Below are positions 45,418 through 55,173 of a stretch of DNA of 64,000 bases, piece after piece. Position 1 is the stretch's first letter, and each line of letters opens with the position of its first letter. Location of the stretch: NCBI RefSeq assembly GCF_000013645.1, contig NC_007951.1, forward strand, positions 3,348,001 through 3,412,000, written 5' to 3'. A program made the translations under genes and the position numbers. This stretch comes from Paraburkholderia xenovorans LB400. GTDB lineage: Bacteria; Pseudomonadota; Gammaproteobacteria; Burkholderiales; Burkholderiaceae. Under the pieces are notes generated by a model. That model worked only from the letters and a program-made list of their open reading frames with translations. It was not told the DNA's origin and searched no databases.

Positions 45418-46341
45418 ATGACCAAGCCCATCCTTTCCACGCGGTTCACGCGGATCGCTGCGCGACTCACCGTTGCCGCCGTGCTCTGTTTGAGCGTTGC
45501 GCCGTGCGTCGTATCACCGGCTTTCGCCGAAGACGCGCCGAATACCGATACGATCGCCGCCGATCCCGCGCTTTCCGCGCTCGTGCCGGCGTTCTATCGT
45601 CAGAAGCAACCGGTCACGGTTGCGGTCAATCCGGAGATCGCACCCGTCAAGTTCATCGACGAAGACGGCGACGTGGCGGGTTTCGCGCCCGATCTGATTG
45701 CTGCGGCGGCCAAAGTGCTGGGGCTGAAAATCAAGTTCGTGCAGGCATCGTTCGATTCGTTGATTCCCGGTCTCGCCGCGAACCGCTTCGATGTGCTGCT
45801 GTCGCTTGGCGATTTTCCGTCGCGTCACGGCAAAGTGACGTTCATCGACTACCTGAACGTCGGCCAGACGATCGTCGCCTCGCCCAAGCGGCAATTGACG
45901 CTCAAATCGCTCGACGATCTATGTGGGATGCAGATCGCGCTGCCGCGCGGCACGGCGCCGCTACAACGGGCCAATGAGGTGAGCAGCAAATGCGTAGCGA
46001 ACGGCAAGAAAGCGATCTCGATCGCCACCTATCCGGACACCAACATGACATTGATGTCGCTGACCAATGAAGCAAGCCAGGCCGTGTGGGTCGACTCGCC
46101 CGCTGCGAACTACAACATCAAGAAGTTTCCAGACAAATACCAGGCGGTGTACTACTACAACCTGTCGTCATACGGAATCGGCTTTGGCGTCGACGACAAC
46201 GGCAAGCAGCTCGCTCACGCGTTCCAGCAAGCGCTGATCAAGTTGCAGAAGCAAGGGTTTTATCAGAGTGCGATGCAGAAGTGGGGTTTGCCCGCGAAGG
46301 ATGGACGCCCGACCTTCCCCGTCAACGATCCGCAGATGTGA
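45418..46341 (+). CDS. ABC transporter periplasmic substrate-binding protein
   Basis: This 307-residue type II binding protein has a long Sec signal with cleavage near residue 37 (VVSPAFAEDA). The mature part resembles amino-acid binding proteins (INPEIAPVKFIDEDGDVAGF-like core, printed here as VTVAVNPEIAPVKFIDEDGD). It has PDLIAAAAKVLGLKIKFVQA and LIPGLAANRFDVLLSLGDF. It is the last gene of the operon, an unusual place since the binding protein generally comes first. Ligand unknown. Confidence 0.88.
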   Translation: MTKPILSTRFTRIAARLTVAAVLCLSVAPCVVSPAFAEDAPNTDTIAADPALSALVPAFYRQKQPVTVAVNPEIAPVKFIDEDGDVAGFAPDLIAAAAKVLGLKIKFVQASFDSLIPGLAANRFDVLLSLGDFPSRHGKVTFIDYLNVGQTIVASPKRQLTLKSLDDLCGMQIALPRGTAPLQRANEVSSKCVANGKKAISIATYPDTNMTLMSLTNEASQAVWVDSPAANYNIKKFPDKYQAVYYYNLSSYGIGFGVDDNGKQLAHAFQQALIKLQKQGFYQSAMQKWGLPAKDGRPTFPVNDPQM

Positions 46342-46512
46342 AGCCTCATAGGTCAGCACGCGTATCGGTTCGCCTGCACCCGCAGTTGCGCCAAGGACTT
46401 GATCCAACAATTCTGGCTGCCTCGCTTCCCTGCGCGAGAATGTGTTCGGTTCTCGCTAGACCCGCCTATTCCGTGGCGGGCAAACGTTCGGGCAAAATCT
46501 GCCCCAACGAAA

Positions 46513-46544
46513 AAGGCCTTATGGATATGCATCCATAAGGCCTT
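46513..46544 (-). terminator. Terminator of the tRNA-Pro gene
   Basis: A perfect 14-bp stem (AAGGCCTTATGGAT at 46513-46526, ATCCATAAGGCCTT at 46531-46544) with loop ATGC is followed on the minus strand by a T run. It lies nine bases beyond the CCA end of the tRNA. Confidence 0.85.
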
Positions 46545-46548
46545 GATT

Positions 46549-46629
<81 letters not shown>

Positions 46630-46692
46630 AACAGCACAAAATTATAACAGACACTTCATTCGATTAGAACCGCTTCGTGCTAACAAAGGGCA

Positions 46693-47106
46693 CTAATGGC
46701 TCAACAGATCGATCACGTTCAGCAATTCCTTGCGCAACTGCTCGACGTCCACTGCGGCAGCGGTCGTGGTCGCCGCCGGTATCGCGCCGCCTTCGCGCTC
46801 GTCGACCATATCCGCCGGTGCGGCATGCGCGCCGCCGCCATGTGAATCGAGCCGGTTGCGCGCACCGTTGATCGTGAAGCCCTGCTCGTACAACAACTCA
46901 CGAATCCGCCGGATCAGCAGCACCTCGTGATGCTGGTAGTACCGGCGATTGCCGCGCCGCTTGACCGGCCTCAACTGCGTGAACTCCTGCTCCCAGTAGC
47001 GCAACACATGCGGCTTCACCCCGCATAGTTCGCTGACCTCACCAATCGTGAAGTAGCGCTTCGCCGGAATCGGAGGCAAGACGACTTTTTCGATCGCCGC
47101 TGTCAT
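46693..47106 (-). CDS. MerR-family regulator downstream of ihfA
   Basis: The 137-residue protein has an N-terminal MerR HTH ([20 protein letters not shown], then [20 protein letters not shown]) and a short acidic and alanine-rich tail without metal-binding Cys. The same gene follows ihfA in many beta-proteobacteria. It is 46 bases after ihfA in the same orientation and is probably the last gene of the infC-ihfA operon. The effector is unknown. Confidence 0.87.
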   Translation of the reverse strand: MTAAIEKVVLPPIPAKRYFTIGEVSELCGVKPHVLRYWEQEFTQLRPVKRRGNRRYYQHHEVLLIRRIRELLYEQGFTINGARNRLDSHGGGAHAAPADMVDEREGGAIPAATTTAAAVDVEQLRKELLNVIDLLSH

Positions 47107-47152
47107 CGTCAGTTAGCCGTCGTGGTGGGTTGCGCAGGAACGCGCCGGTCGA

Positions 47153-47563
47153 TCAGCGCGTGAAGCTCGCTTCAGCGCCGTTCTCGACCAGCGCCTTCAG
47201 CTTTTGACTTGCATGAAACGTCACAACGCGGCGGGCGGCGATCGGAATCGCCTCGCCGGTCTTCGGGTTTCTGCCGGGACGCTGGGGCTTGTCGCGCAAC
47301 TGGAAGTTGCCGAACCCCGACAGCTTCACGCTGTCGCCACTCTCCAGCGCGTCGCGGATCACCTCGAAAAACGCTTCGACCATGTCTTTCGCTTCCCGCT
47401 TGTTGAGCCCGACATTGTCGAACAGCAACTCGGCAAGTTCCGCCTTGGTGAGTGTCGGCGTTTCAGCGGAAACGACGGCGGGTGATGTCGGAATATCGCG
47501 AATCATGGCGCTGCGTTGCGCCGTAAGAAGGGCTTCGAAATCACTCGAGTTCATTTCATTCAT
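47153..47563 (-). CDS. ihfA: Integration host factor subunit alpha
   Basis: The 136-residue protein contains the full DNA-bending HU/IHF fold ([60 protein letters not shown]). It forms a heterodimer with IhfB and bends DNA at promoters. A 38-residue extension ([20 protein letters not shown]) precedes the core and is characteristic of Burkholderiales. ATG 47563 is the likely start, although ATG 47554 or 47506 in frame could be used. It follows pheT by 69 bases. Confidence 0.9.
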   Translation of the reverse strand: MNEMNSSDFEALLTAQRSAMIRDIPTSPAVVSAETPTLTKAELAELLFDNVGLNKREAKDMVEAFFEVIRDALESGDSVKLSGFGNFQLRDKPQRPGRNPKTGEAIPIAARRVVTFHASQKLKALVENGAEASFTR

Positions 47564-47632
47564 ATCTATCAAATGGCGCGCCAAGCAGAAAACAAAAGAT
47601 GCGGAAACAGCCGTGCAATTGTTAAATGCGGG

Positions 47633-50068
47633 TTATCCGCGCAGCCGTGCGCCATATACTCGAGCCAGACGTGCCACCAGAGTTTGAATAGCCAGTTCGA
47701 CCGTTTCGTCCTGAAGGGTTCCACCAGTATCTTGCAAGGTTACACGGAACGCAAGGCTTTTCTCATGAGCAGCCAGACCGCCGGAAGTGTTTGATTTTGG
47801 ACGGAATTCGTCGAAAAGCGCAACCTTCTGAACGGCCTTGCACGCGGGTTCGGACTGGGCTTTCTGAAGCTCGTCGAGCAGTGCCTGAACCTCGATTTTC
47901 TGGTCGACGACCACGGCAATATCACGACGCACCGGTGGGAATTTAGACACTTCCGCCGGAGTAGGCAATACGCGCTGCATTAATGCTTCCGCCTCGATTT
48001 CAAACAGAATCGGCGCATGCGGCAAATCATATTTTTGCATCCAGCGCGGATGCAATTCACCAATCCAGCCAACTGCGCGGCCATTCAGTTCAATACGCGC
48101 GCTGCGTCCCGGATGCAATGCCGGATGTTCCGCTTTGACGAAACGCGCGACCGCCGGCGCCAGCACGGCTTCCAGATCGCCCTTCACGTCGAAGTAGTCG
48201 ACCGTGCGCGTTGCCGCGCCCCACTGCTCGTCGAGCGCGGGACCGTACGCGAGGCCGCCGATCATCTTCGGCTGCGCGAAGCCTTCGACCGTCAGCTCGC
48301 CAGCCTTGATCGACGGATCGTGCAGGAACACGCGGCCGGCCTCGAACACGCGCACGCGATCCGCCGCGCGGCGGTTCAGATTCGTGCGCAGCACGTGAAT
48401 CAGGCTGCCGAAAAGCGTGGTGCGCATCACCGACAACTGGCTTGCAATCGGATTCAGCAGACGTACCGGTTTGTCGTTGCCGGCGAAGTCCTGCTCCCAC
48501 TCGGCGTCGACGAAACTGAAGTTCACCGTTTCCGCGTAGTCGCGAGCGGCGAGCGCGTGACGGATCACGTGGATCGAACGCTGCGTTTCGTTGGTCGCGC
48601 GCATTTCGCTGGTCGCGACCGGCGGACGCGCCGGAATTTTCTCGAAGCCGTAAATACGCGCGACTTCTTCGATCAGGTCTTCTTCGATTTCGATATCGAA
48701 ACGATACGACGGCGGCATGACCGAGAACGTATCGTCGCCGCGTTCGAACGACAGGCCGAGGCGCGTGAAAATCTGCGCGATCTCATCCGCGCCGATCTCG
48801 ATGCCGATGATGCGATTCGCGCGCGAAACCCGCATGGTCACGGGTTCGCGCTTCGGCACGTTGACGATCTGATCGTCGACCGGGCCGGCTTCGCCGCCGC
48901 AGATGTCGAGGATCAGTTGCGTGATGCGTTCGATATGCTCGACCGTGGTCGCGTAGTCCACACCGCGTTCGAAGCGATGGCCGGCGTCGGTCGAGAAATT
49001 GTATTTGCGCGAGCGGCCGCGGATGCTATCGGGCCACCAGAAAGCGGCTTCCAGATAGATGTTGGCCGTGTCGAGCGTGACGGCCGTGCTGTCGCCGCCC
49101 ATGATGCCCGCGAGACTTTCGATATGCTGCTCGTCGGCGATCACGCCGACCGTTTCATCGAGTTCGACGGTGTTGCCGTTCAGCAGCTTGAGCGTTTCGC
49201 CCTTGCGGCCCCAGCGCACGTCCATGCCGCCGTGGATCTTGTCGAGATCGAACACGTGCGACGGGCGGCCCAGCTCGAGCATCACATAGTTCGAGATATC
49301 GACGAGCGCGGAAATGCTGCGCTGGCCCGAACGTTCGAGACGCTCCACCATCCATTGCGGCGATTTTGCGCGCGCATTCACGCCGCGAATCACGCGACCC
49401 GAGAAGCGGCCGCATAGATCCGGCGCCGAGATCCTGACGGGCAGCGTCTCGTTGAGTTTGACTTCAACCGGCTTGATTTCGAGCGGACGCAGCGGCGCGC
49501 CGGTAATCGCCGAAGTCTCGCGCGCCACGCCGAACACCGACAGGCAGTCCGCCTTGTTCGGCGTCAGTTTGATCTCGAACACGGTGTCGTCGAGATTGAG
49601 CGTTTCGCGGATATCCTGGCCGATCGGCGTATCTTCCGGCAGGATCATCAGGCCGCTATGATCTTCCGAGAGCTTGAGTTCGCGTGCCGAGCACAGCATG
49701 CCCTGGCTTTCCACGCCGCGCAGCTTCGAGAGCCTGATCGCGAACGGAGCGCCGCCTTCTTCGGCCGGCGGCAGTTGCGCGCCGACCAGCGCGACCGGCA
49801 CCTTGATGCCGGGCGCCACATTCGGCGCGCCGCACACGATGTTCAGTGTCGCGCCCGTGCCGGCGTCGACCTGACACACGTTGAGCTTGTCCGCGTCCGG
49901 GTGCTTGACGACTTCCAGCACCTGGCCGACGACGATCTTCGAGGTCGGCGGCGCGGCCGGCCGCAGGTCTTCGACTTCGAGACCCGCCATCGTCAACGCG
50001 TGCGACAGTTCGTCGGTCGTCAGTTGCGGATCGACAAAGGTTCTCAGCCAAGATTCCGGGAATTGCAT
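47633..50068 (-). CDS. pheT: Phenylalanine-tRNA ligase beta subunit
   Basis: The 811-residue subunit has the tRNA-binding fold near residues 40-150 ([20 protein letters not shown]), a B3/B4 editing module, the B5 domain with catalytic-core-like segments and a C-terminal FDX-ACB anticodon-binding domain ([20 protein letters not shown]). It works as an alpha2-beta2 enzyme with PheS. The length is normal. It follows pheS by 163 bases on the same strand and leads into ihfA, as in other proteobacteria. Confidence 0.96.
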   Translation of the reverse strand: MQFPESWLRTFVDPQLTTDELSHALTMAGLEVEDLRPAAPPTSKIVVGQVLEVVKHPDADKLNVCQVDAGTGATLNIVCGAPNVAPGIKVPVALVGAQLPPAEEGGAPFAIRLSKLRGVESQGMLCSARELKLSEDHSGLMILPEDTPIGQDIRETLNLDDTVFEIKLTPNKADCLSVFGVARETSAITGAPLRPLEIKPVEVKLNETLPVRISAPDLCGRFSGRVIRGVNARAKSPQWMVERLERSGQRSISALVDISNYVMLELGRPSHVFDLDKIHGGMDVRWGRKGETLKLLNGNTVELDETVGVIADEQHIESLAGIMGGDSTAVTLDTANIYLEAAFWWPDSIRGRSRKYNFSTDAGHRFERGVDYATTVEHIERITQLILDICGGEAGPVDDQIVNVPKREPVTMRVSRANRIIGIEIGADEIAQIFTRLGLSFERGDDTFSVMPPSYRFDIEIEEDLIEEVARIYGFEKIPARPPVATSEMRATNETQRSIHVIRHALAARDYAETVNFSFVDAEWEQDFAGNDKPVRLLNPIASQLSVMRTTLFGSLIHVLRTNLNRRAADRVRVFEAGRVFLHDPSIKAGELTVEGFAQPKMIGGLAYGPALDEQWGAATRTVDYFDVKGDLEAVLAPAVARFVKAEHPALHPGRSARIELNGRAVGWIGELHPRWMQKYDLPHAPILFEIEAEALMQRVLPTPAEVSKFPPVRRDIAVVVDQKIEVQALLDELQKAQSEPACKAVQKVALFDEFRPKSNTSGGLAAHEKSLAFRVTLQDTGGTLQDETVELAIQTLVARLARVYGARLRG

Positions 50069-50231
50069 GGTTCTGTGTACGTTCTGATCAGGTTAGGTCC
50101 ATGTCCGGCAGTGCTTCGACTCGGCGCGATGTTCATGCGGTGCGAATCATCGGACACTACCGGGGACGCTGTGGCGGCATGCACTGCGTGCGTTGCCGCG
50201 CTCTATGCTCGTCGCGTTCGTACGCGCCGGT

Positions 50232-51245
50232 TCACGCGAATTGACGCAGGAAACGCAGGTCGTTTTCGAAGAACAGACGCAGGTCCTGCACGCCGTAACG
50301 CAACATGGTGAGCCGCTCGAGGCCACTGCCGAAAGCAAAGCCGATGTAACGCTCCGGGTCGAGGCCCATATTGCGGATCACCGTGGGGTGAACCTGGCCC
50401 GAGCCCGAAATTTCGAGCCACTTGCCGGCGTTCTTGCCCGTTTCGAACAACATGTCGATCTCCGCCGACGGTTCGGTGAACGGAAAGTACGACGGACGGA
50501 AGCGCACCTGAATATCGTCGCGCTCGAAGAATTTCTCGAGGAAGTCGGTGTAGACGCCCTTCAGGTCCGCGAAGCTGATGTTCTCGTCGATCCACAGGCC
50601 TTCGACCTGGTTGAACATGGGCGAGTGAGTTGCGTCGCTGTCCACACGGTACGTGCGGCCCGGCACGATCACCTTGATGGGCGGCGTGTTGGTGCGCGCG
50701 TAGCGAACCTGCATCGGGCTGGTGTGCGTGCGCAGCAGCAGCTGGCGGCCGTCGGCATCTTTGCCGTCGACGTAAAAAGTGTCCTGCATGGACCGCGCCG
50801 GATGATTCTCCGGGCTGTTCAACGAGGTGAAGTTGTACCAGTCGGTTTCGATTTCGGGGCCGTCGGCCACGTCGAATCCGATCGTACGGAAAATCTGTTC
50901 GACGCGCTCCCACGTGCGCATTACCGGGTGCAGGCTGCCTGCGCCGGTGCCGCGGCCGGGCAGCGTGACGTCGATGGCTTCAGCGGCGAGGCGCTGGTTC
51001 AGCAACGCCTCGGCCAACGCCTGACGGCGGGCCGTCAACGCGGCTTCCACTTGTTGCTTGACGAGGTTGATCCGAGCGCCTTCGGTCTTGCGCGTTTCGG
51101 GATCGAGTTTGCCAAGGCCCTTCAACAGCTCGGTCAGCGCACCCGATTTGCCGAGAAAGCGAGCTTTCTCGTTCTCGAGGGTGGTGACGTCGGTGGCTTC
51201 TGCGAAGGCTTTTTGCGCGTCGGCGACAATCTGGTCCAGATCCAT
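50232..51245 (-). CDS. pheS: Phenylalanine-tRNA ligase alpha subunit
   Basis: The 337-residue class II catalytic subunit contains motif 2 ([20 protein letters not shown]) and motif 3 ([18 protein letters not shown]), preceded by the coiled-coil N-terminus [20 protein letters not shown]. Start ATG 51245 replaces a longer frame that includes the upstream leader. It is located after rplT across a terminator-like hairpin, which may attenuate its expression. Confidence 0.96.
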   Translation of the reverse strand: MDLDQIVADAQKAFAEATDVTTLENEKARFLGKSGALTELLKGLGKLDPETRKTEGARINLVKQQVEAALTARRQALAEALLNQRLAAEAIDVTLPGRGTGAGSLHPVMRTWERVEQIFRTIGFDVADGPEIETDWYNFTSLNSPENHPARSMQDTFYVDGKDADGRQLLLRTHTSPMQVRYARTNTPPIKVIVPGRTYRVDSDATHSPMFNQVEGLWIDENISFADLKGVYTDFLEKFFERDDIQVRFRPSYFPFTEPSAEIDMLFETGKNAGKWLEISGSGQVHPTVIRNMGLDPERYIGFAFGSGLERLTMLRYGVQDLRLFFENDLRFLRQFA

Positions 51246-51300
51246 TGATCCCATCATTTCAACGTCAGTGTTCAATCGATGCAAAACTGGTTCTACCAAC

Positions 51301-51332
51301 AAAAACGGGGCTCGGTGAGGAGCCCCGTTTTT
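51301..51332. terminator. Hairpin between rplT and pheS
   Basis: AAAAACGGGGCTC (51301-51313) and GAGCCCCGTTTTT (51320-51332) form a 13-bp symmetrical stem with a six-base loop. On the minus strand a U tract forms part of the stem, so it can terminate the rplT transcript or act as a read-through control before pheS. No phenylalanine-rich leader peptide was found beside it. Confidence 0.75.
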
Positions 51333-51403
51333 GCTGCAGCGTCACCGGGACTACCGGATGTTCGCTGCAACGAACCACGCAGTATTAATTGCCAGAAGCG
51401 CAA

Positions 51404-51763
51404 TCAGGCTGCAACGGCGGCTTTCACCTGCTGAACGATCGCAGCAAAAGCAGCCTTGTCAAACACAGCCATGTCGGCCAGCACCTTGCGGTCGAGTTCG
51501 ATCGAAGCCTTCTTCAGGCCGTTGATGAACACGCTGTACGTCATGTCGTGCTGACGCACCGCCGCGTTGATACGCGTGATCCACAATGCACGGAACACAC
51601 GCTTCTTGTTGCGGCGATCGCGGTAGGCGTATTGGCCAGCGCGCATGACCGCCTGCTTGGCGATGCGATAGACGTTATTGCGACGGCCGCGGTAACCCTT
51701 GGCCAGCTTGATGATCTTCTTGTGACGGGCCCGTGCGGTAACCCCACGTTTTACTCGAGGCAT
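51404..51763 (-). CDS. rplT: 50S ribosomal protein L20
   Basis: The 119-residue basic protein starts [20 protein letters not shown] and has [20 protein letters not shown], both hallmarks of L20, an early-assembly 23S rRNA-binding protein that also represses its own operon in bacteria studied. The position after rpmI is conserved. Confidence 0.97.
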
Positions 51764-51792
51764 GTTTCGCTCCTATGAGTTTCGGTTAAGGG

Positions 51793-51990
51793 TTAAGCGA
51801 ACGGCAGCATTGCGCGTACGGAGTTCAGATCGGAATCATGAACTGCCGTCGAACCGCGCAGATGGCGTTTGTTCTTGGTGGTTTTCTTGGTAAGAATGTG
51901 GCGCTTGAAGGCTTGACCGCGCTTGACGGTACCACCCGGACGCACCACGAAGCGCTTTGCAGCACTCTTCTTGGTCTTCATCTTCGGCAT
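51793..51990 (-). CDS. rpmI: 50S ribosomal protein L35
   Basis: The 65-residue protein reads [20 protein letters not shown] and ends with [13 protein letters not shown], the normal L35 size and ends. ATG 51990 is the family start; the frame is open upstream without a ribosome site. It is 29 bases before rplT. Confidence 0.96.
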   Translation of the reverse strand: MPKMKTKKSAAKRFVVRPGGTVKRGQAFKRHILTKKTTKNKRHLRGSTAVHDSDLNSVRAMLPFA

Positions 51991-52242
51991 GACAACTCCA
52001 TTATTTGATGGATATGGGTGTGCGGTCGGCCAGTTGGCCATTACCCGCCCTTCGAAACCCACTCCACTTGGTATGCAGACCGCCTGAACCGCCGACGGCC
52101 GCTTTTCAGGAAGCGGCGTGCATTTTTTGCGTACGCGCCGCCCCGAAACCTGCCGATACCACACCGGACACCCGGTGCCGCACCGTTTCAATCTTTTCAC
52201 GACGGGAGCGCACGCCACACGGCGCGCCGCTGCTCCGGCCGG
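51991..52242 (-). other. infC-rpmI leader region
   Basis: This 252-base stretch is long for a gap inside this operon. It contains GCCGCTT-N6-AAGCGGC (52102-52121), a perfect seven-bp hairpin, with a T run on the + side. L20-dependent translational control of rpmI-rplT uses leader structure in other bacteria, so a similar element may be here. I could not match it to a known leader motif. Confidence 0.4.
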
Positions 52243-52767
52243 TTACTTCTTTTTCTTCGGAGCGAGCACCATGATCATCTGGCGCCCTTCCATTTTCGGC
52301 ATCTGCTCGACCTGACCGACTTCGTCGAGGTCCGTGCGCAGGCGCTCGAGCATGCGCATACCGATTTCCTGGTGGGCCATTTCGCGGCCACGGAAACGCA
52401 ACGTGATTTTCGTCTTGTCGCCGTCTTCGAGGAAGCGGATGAGGTTGCGCAGTTTGACGTTGTAGTCGCCGTCGTCCGTGCCCGGGCGGAATTTGACTTC
52501 CTTGACCTGGACAATCTTCTGCTTCAGCTTGGCCTCGTGTTGCTTCTTCGCTTCCGAGTACTTGAACTTGCCGTAGTCCATCAAGCGGCAAACCGGCGGA
52601 ACCGCTTGCGGCGCGATTTCGACCAGATCCACGTCTTGCTGTTCCGACATGCGGAACGCATCAGCGAGTTTCACGATGCCGAGCGGTTCGTTCTCGACTC
52701 CGACCAGACGCACCTCGGGTGCCGTAATTTCACCGTTGATGCGGTGCGCAGACTTATCAGTAGCGAT
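52243..52767 (-). CDS. infC: Translation initiation factor IF-3 with ATC start codon
   Basis: The 174-residue factor binds the 30S subunit and checks initiator tRNA and codon. In the correct frame the N-terminus is [20 protein letters not shown] after an ATC start at 52765-52767. The Shine-Dalgarno AGAGGA is about nine bases ahead. The first ATG or GTG in frame would remove conserved N-terminal residues (INGEI, VRLVG). IF-3 rejects non-AUG starts, so this codon lets it repress its own synthesis, as known in E. coli. It ends with APKKKK as usual. Confidence 0.95.
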   Translation of the reverse strand: MATDKSAHRINGEITAPEVRLVGVENEPLGIVKLADAFRMSEQQDVDLVEIAPQAVPPVCRLMDYGKFKYSEAKKQHEAKLKQKIVQVKEVKFRPGTDDGDYNVKLRNLIRFLEDGDKTKITLRFRGREMAHQEIGMRMLERLRTDLDEVGQVEQMPKMEGRQMIMVLAPKKKK

Positions 52768-52816
52768 GTTACGTTTCCTCTAAAAATTAAAAAAACGAGC
52801 CGGGCTGCCAAGTGGC

Positions 52817-54724
52817 TCAGTTGAACGACTGCACATCCTGGCGCAGACGCTCAATGAAAGTGTCGAGGGGCATCACACCCAGATCGACACCACCACGGGC
52901 ACGCACGGCTACCGTTTGGGCTTCACGCTCTTTGTCGCCGACCACAAGCAGGTACGGCACCTTCTCCAGCGTGTGCTCCCGTATTTTATAGCTAATCTTC
53001 TCGTTGCGCAAATCAGCCGCTACTCTAACCCCTTGTTTTTGCAACGATTGGGCTAAAGACTGCGCATATTCGGTCTGACTTTCCGCGATATTCATCACAA
53101 CGACCTGCATTGGCGCGAGCCACGCAGGCATTGCACCAGCGTGGTGCTCGATCAGAATGCCAAGGAAACGCTCCATTGATCCGACGATTGCCCGGTGCAG
53201 CATGATCGGCCGGCGGCGGCTATTGTCTTCGGCGACGTATTCCGCGCCGAGGCGCTCCGGCAACACCATATCGAGCTGCAACGTGCCGCATTGCCACGAG
53301 CGGCCAAGCGCATCCTTGATGTGGTATTCGACCTTCGGGCCGTAGAACGCGCCCTCGCCCGGCAGTTCTTCCCACGTCACACCGCAGGCCGTCAGCGCCT
53401 CGCGCAACCCCTGCTCCGCGCGATCCCACGTCTCGTCCGTGCCGGCGCGCGCGTCCGGGCGCAGCGACAGCTTGATCTCGACATGGTCGAAGCCGAAATC
53501 CTTGTAGACGCTCATCGCCAGCGTGTTGAACGCGATCGATTCGCTGATGAACTGGTCTTCGGTACAGAAAATGTGCGCGTCGTCCTGCACGAACCCGCGC
53601 ACGCGCATCAGTCCATGCAGCGCGCCCGACGATTCGTTGCGATGGCACGAGCCGAATTCGGCGTAACGCAGCGGCAGATCGCGATACGAGCGCAGACCGT
53701 GGTTGAACACCTGCACGTGACCCGGGCAGTTCATCGGCTTGATCGCGTAGTCGCGCTTTTCCGATTCCGTCGTGAACATGTTTTCACGATAGTTCTGCCA
53801 GTGGCCCGACGCTTCCCAGAGCGAGCGGTCCATGATCATCGGCGTCTTGATTTCGAGGTACCCCGCGTCGTTCACGCGACGGCGCATGTACTGCTCGACC
53901 TGCTGCCACAACGTCCAGCCACGCGGATGCCAGAACACCATGCCCGGCGACTCGTCCTGCATGTGGAACAGATCGAGTTGCTTGCCGAGCTTGCGGTGGT
54001 CGCGCTTTTCCGCCTCTTCGAGCATGTGCAGGTACGCTTCCTGGTCTTCCTTCTTCGTCCAGGCCGTACCGTAGATGCGCTGCAATTGTTCGTTCTTCGA
54101 ATCGCCGCGCCAGTAGGCACCCGCGACCTTCATCAGCTTGAAGACTTTCAGCTTGCCGGTAGACGGCACGTGCGGGCCGCGGCACAGATCCGTGAAGCCG
54201 CCATGCGAGTACAGCTTGATCTCGTCGGTGGCGGGAATCGATTCGATGATCTCGGCCTTGTACTTTTCGCCGATGCTCTTGAAGTAGTCCACCGCTTCGT
54301 CGCGCGACACCACGCGGCGCGAAACCGGCTCGTCTTTCTTCGCGAGTTCCTGCATGCGCTTTTCGATCTTCTCGAGATCTTCCGGCGTGAACGGACGGTT
54401 ATATGCGAAGTCGTAGTAAAAGCCGTTGTCGATGACCGGGCCGATCGTGACCTGCGCTTCCGGGTACAGATCCTTCACCGCGTACGCGAGCAAGTGCGCC
54501 GTGGAGTGCCGGATGATATCGAGACCGTCTGCGTCTTTCTCCGTGACGATGGCAAGCGCCACGTCGTGATCGATCAGCGCGGACGTATCGACCAACTCAC
54601 CGTCGATCTTGCCGCCGAGCGCGGCCTTCGCGAGGCCGGGGCCAATCGAGGCGGCCACTTCGGCGACGGTCACCGGATGCTCGTACTGTCGAACAGAACC
54701 GTCAGGCAGACGTATCGAAACCAT
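52817..54724 (-). CDS. thrS: Threonine-tRNA ligase
   Basis: The 635-residue enzyme has TGS domain ([20 protein letters not shown], residues 2-60), editing domain with [15 protein letters not shown], catalytic core ([20 protein letters not shown] holding a zinc Cys), and anticodon domain ([20 protein letters not shown]). ATG 54724 is the family start; the longer frame includes the leader. It is the first gene of the thrS-infC-rpmI-rplT-pheST-ihfA block, with infC starting 49 bases after it. Confidence 0.97.
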   Translation of the reverse strand: MVSIRLPDGSVRQYEHPVTVAEVAASIGPGLAKAALGGKIDGELVDTSALIDHDVALAIVTEKDADGLDIIRHSTAHLLAYAVKDLYPEAQVTIGPVIDNGFYYDFAYNRPFTPEDLEKIEKRMQELAKKDEPVSRRVVSRDEAVDYFKSIGEKYKAEIIESIPATDEIKLYSHGGFTDLCRGPHVPSTGKLKVFKLMKVAGAYWRGDSKNEQLQRIYGTAWTKKEDQEAYLHMLEEAEKRDHRKLGKQLDLFHMQDESPGMVFWHPRGWTLWQQVEQYMRRRVNDAGYLEIKTPMIMDRSLWEASGHWQNYRENMFTTESEKRDYAIKPMNCPGHVQVFNHGLRSYRDLPLRYAEFGSCHRNESSGALHGLMRVRGFVQDDAHIFCTEDQFISESIAFNTLAMSVYKDFGFDHVEIKLSLRPDARAGTDETWDRAEQGLREALTACGVTWEELPGEGAFYGPKVEYHIKDALGRSWQCGTLQLDMVLPERLGAEYVAEDNSRRRPIMLHRAIVGSMERFLGILIEHHAGAMPAWLAPMQVVVMNIAESQTEYAQSLAQSLQKQGVRVAADLRNEKISYKIREHTLEKVPYLLVVGDKEREAQTVAVRARGGVDLGVMPLDTFIERLRQDVQSFN

Positions 54725-54783
54725 TGCGTTCTCCGTGGTGCCGACCGGCGGCGGCACATACATCCATCAAACAAGCTAAAAAA

Positions 54784-54813
54784 AATGCGGCCCCGCTTTC
54801 GAGGGGCCGCATT
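54784..54813 (-). terminator. Terminator upstream of thrS
   Basis: AATGCGGCCCC (54784-54794) pairs with GGGGCCGCATT (54803-54813), and on the minus strand a run of T follows. It ends the tRNA-Val transcript before thrS. Confidence 0.85.
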
Positions 54814-54975
54814 CACATTTCCTGCAAACTACATTGGCGAAAGTGGTCCTCGACTAGCGTCGCTCCGAAGTGGTTTCGGTCAACGTTCGCGGTGTCATAA
54901 CCGTATTCGCCTTTTGCGCCAGAGGCGCCTACTGCAGTTTGCGAAACCCCGGCGAAACCGGAATTTCTCTTTCGT

Positions 54976-55051
54976 TGGTAGGCTCGATTGGACTCGAACC
55001 AACGACCCCCACCATGTCAAGGTGGTGCTCTAACCAGCTGAGCTACGAGCC
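54976..55051 (-). tRNA. tRNA-Val (anticodon GAC)
   Basis: The minus strand gives a 76-base cloverleaf: acceptor GGCTCGT, D-arm with AGCTCAGCTGGTTAGAGC, anticodon arm CCACC-TTGACAT-GGTGG (anticodon GAC), T-arm containing GGTTCGAGTCC. CCA is encoded at 54976-54978. Confidence 0.95.
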
Positions 55052-55173
55052 TGAAGAAACGAGATTATATGGAGCCCCACACCGCTTGGCAAGTACTTTT
55101 ATGCACCGACTTTAAATATCTACTCGCGGACCCAAACGTGTCCGCGGCGTGCGCCCACCGACCCGCGCACGCA

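Noticed and set aside
51246..51403. pheM-like leader peptide before pheS
   Set aside because: No short frame rich in phenylalanine codons lies next to the hairpin.
54870..55115. 81-codon + strand frame across the tRNA-Val gene
   Set aside because: It passes through a complete tRNA on the other strand and has no ribosome site or recognisable product.
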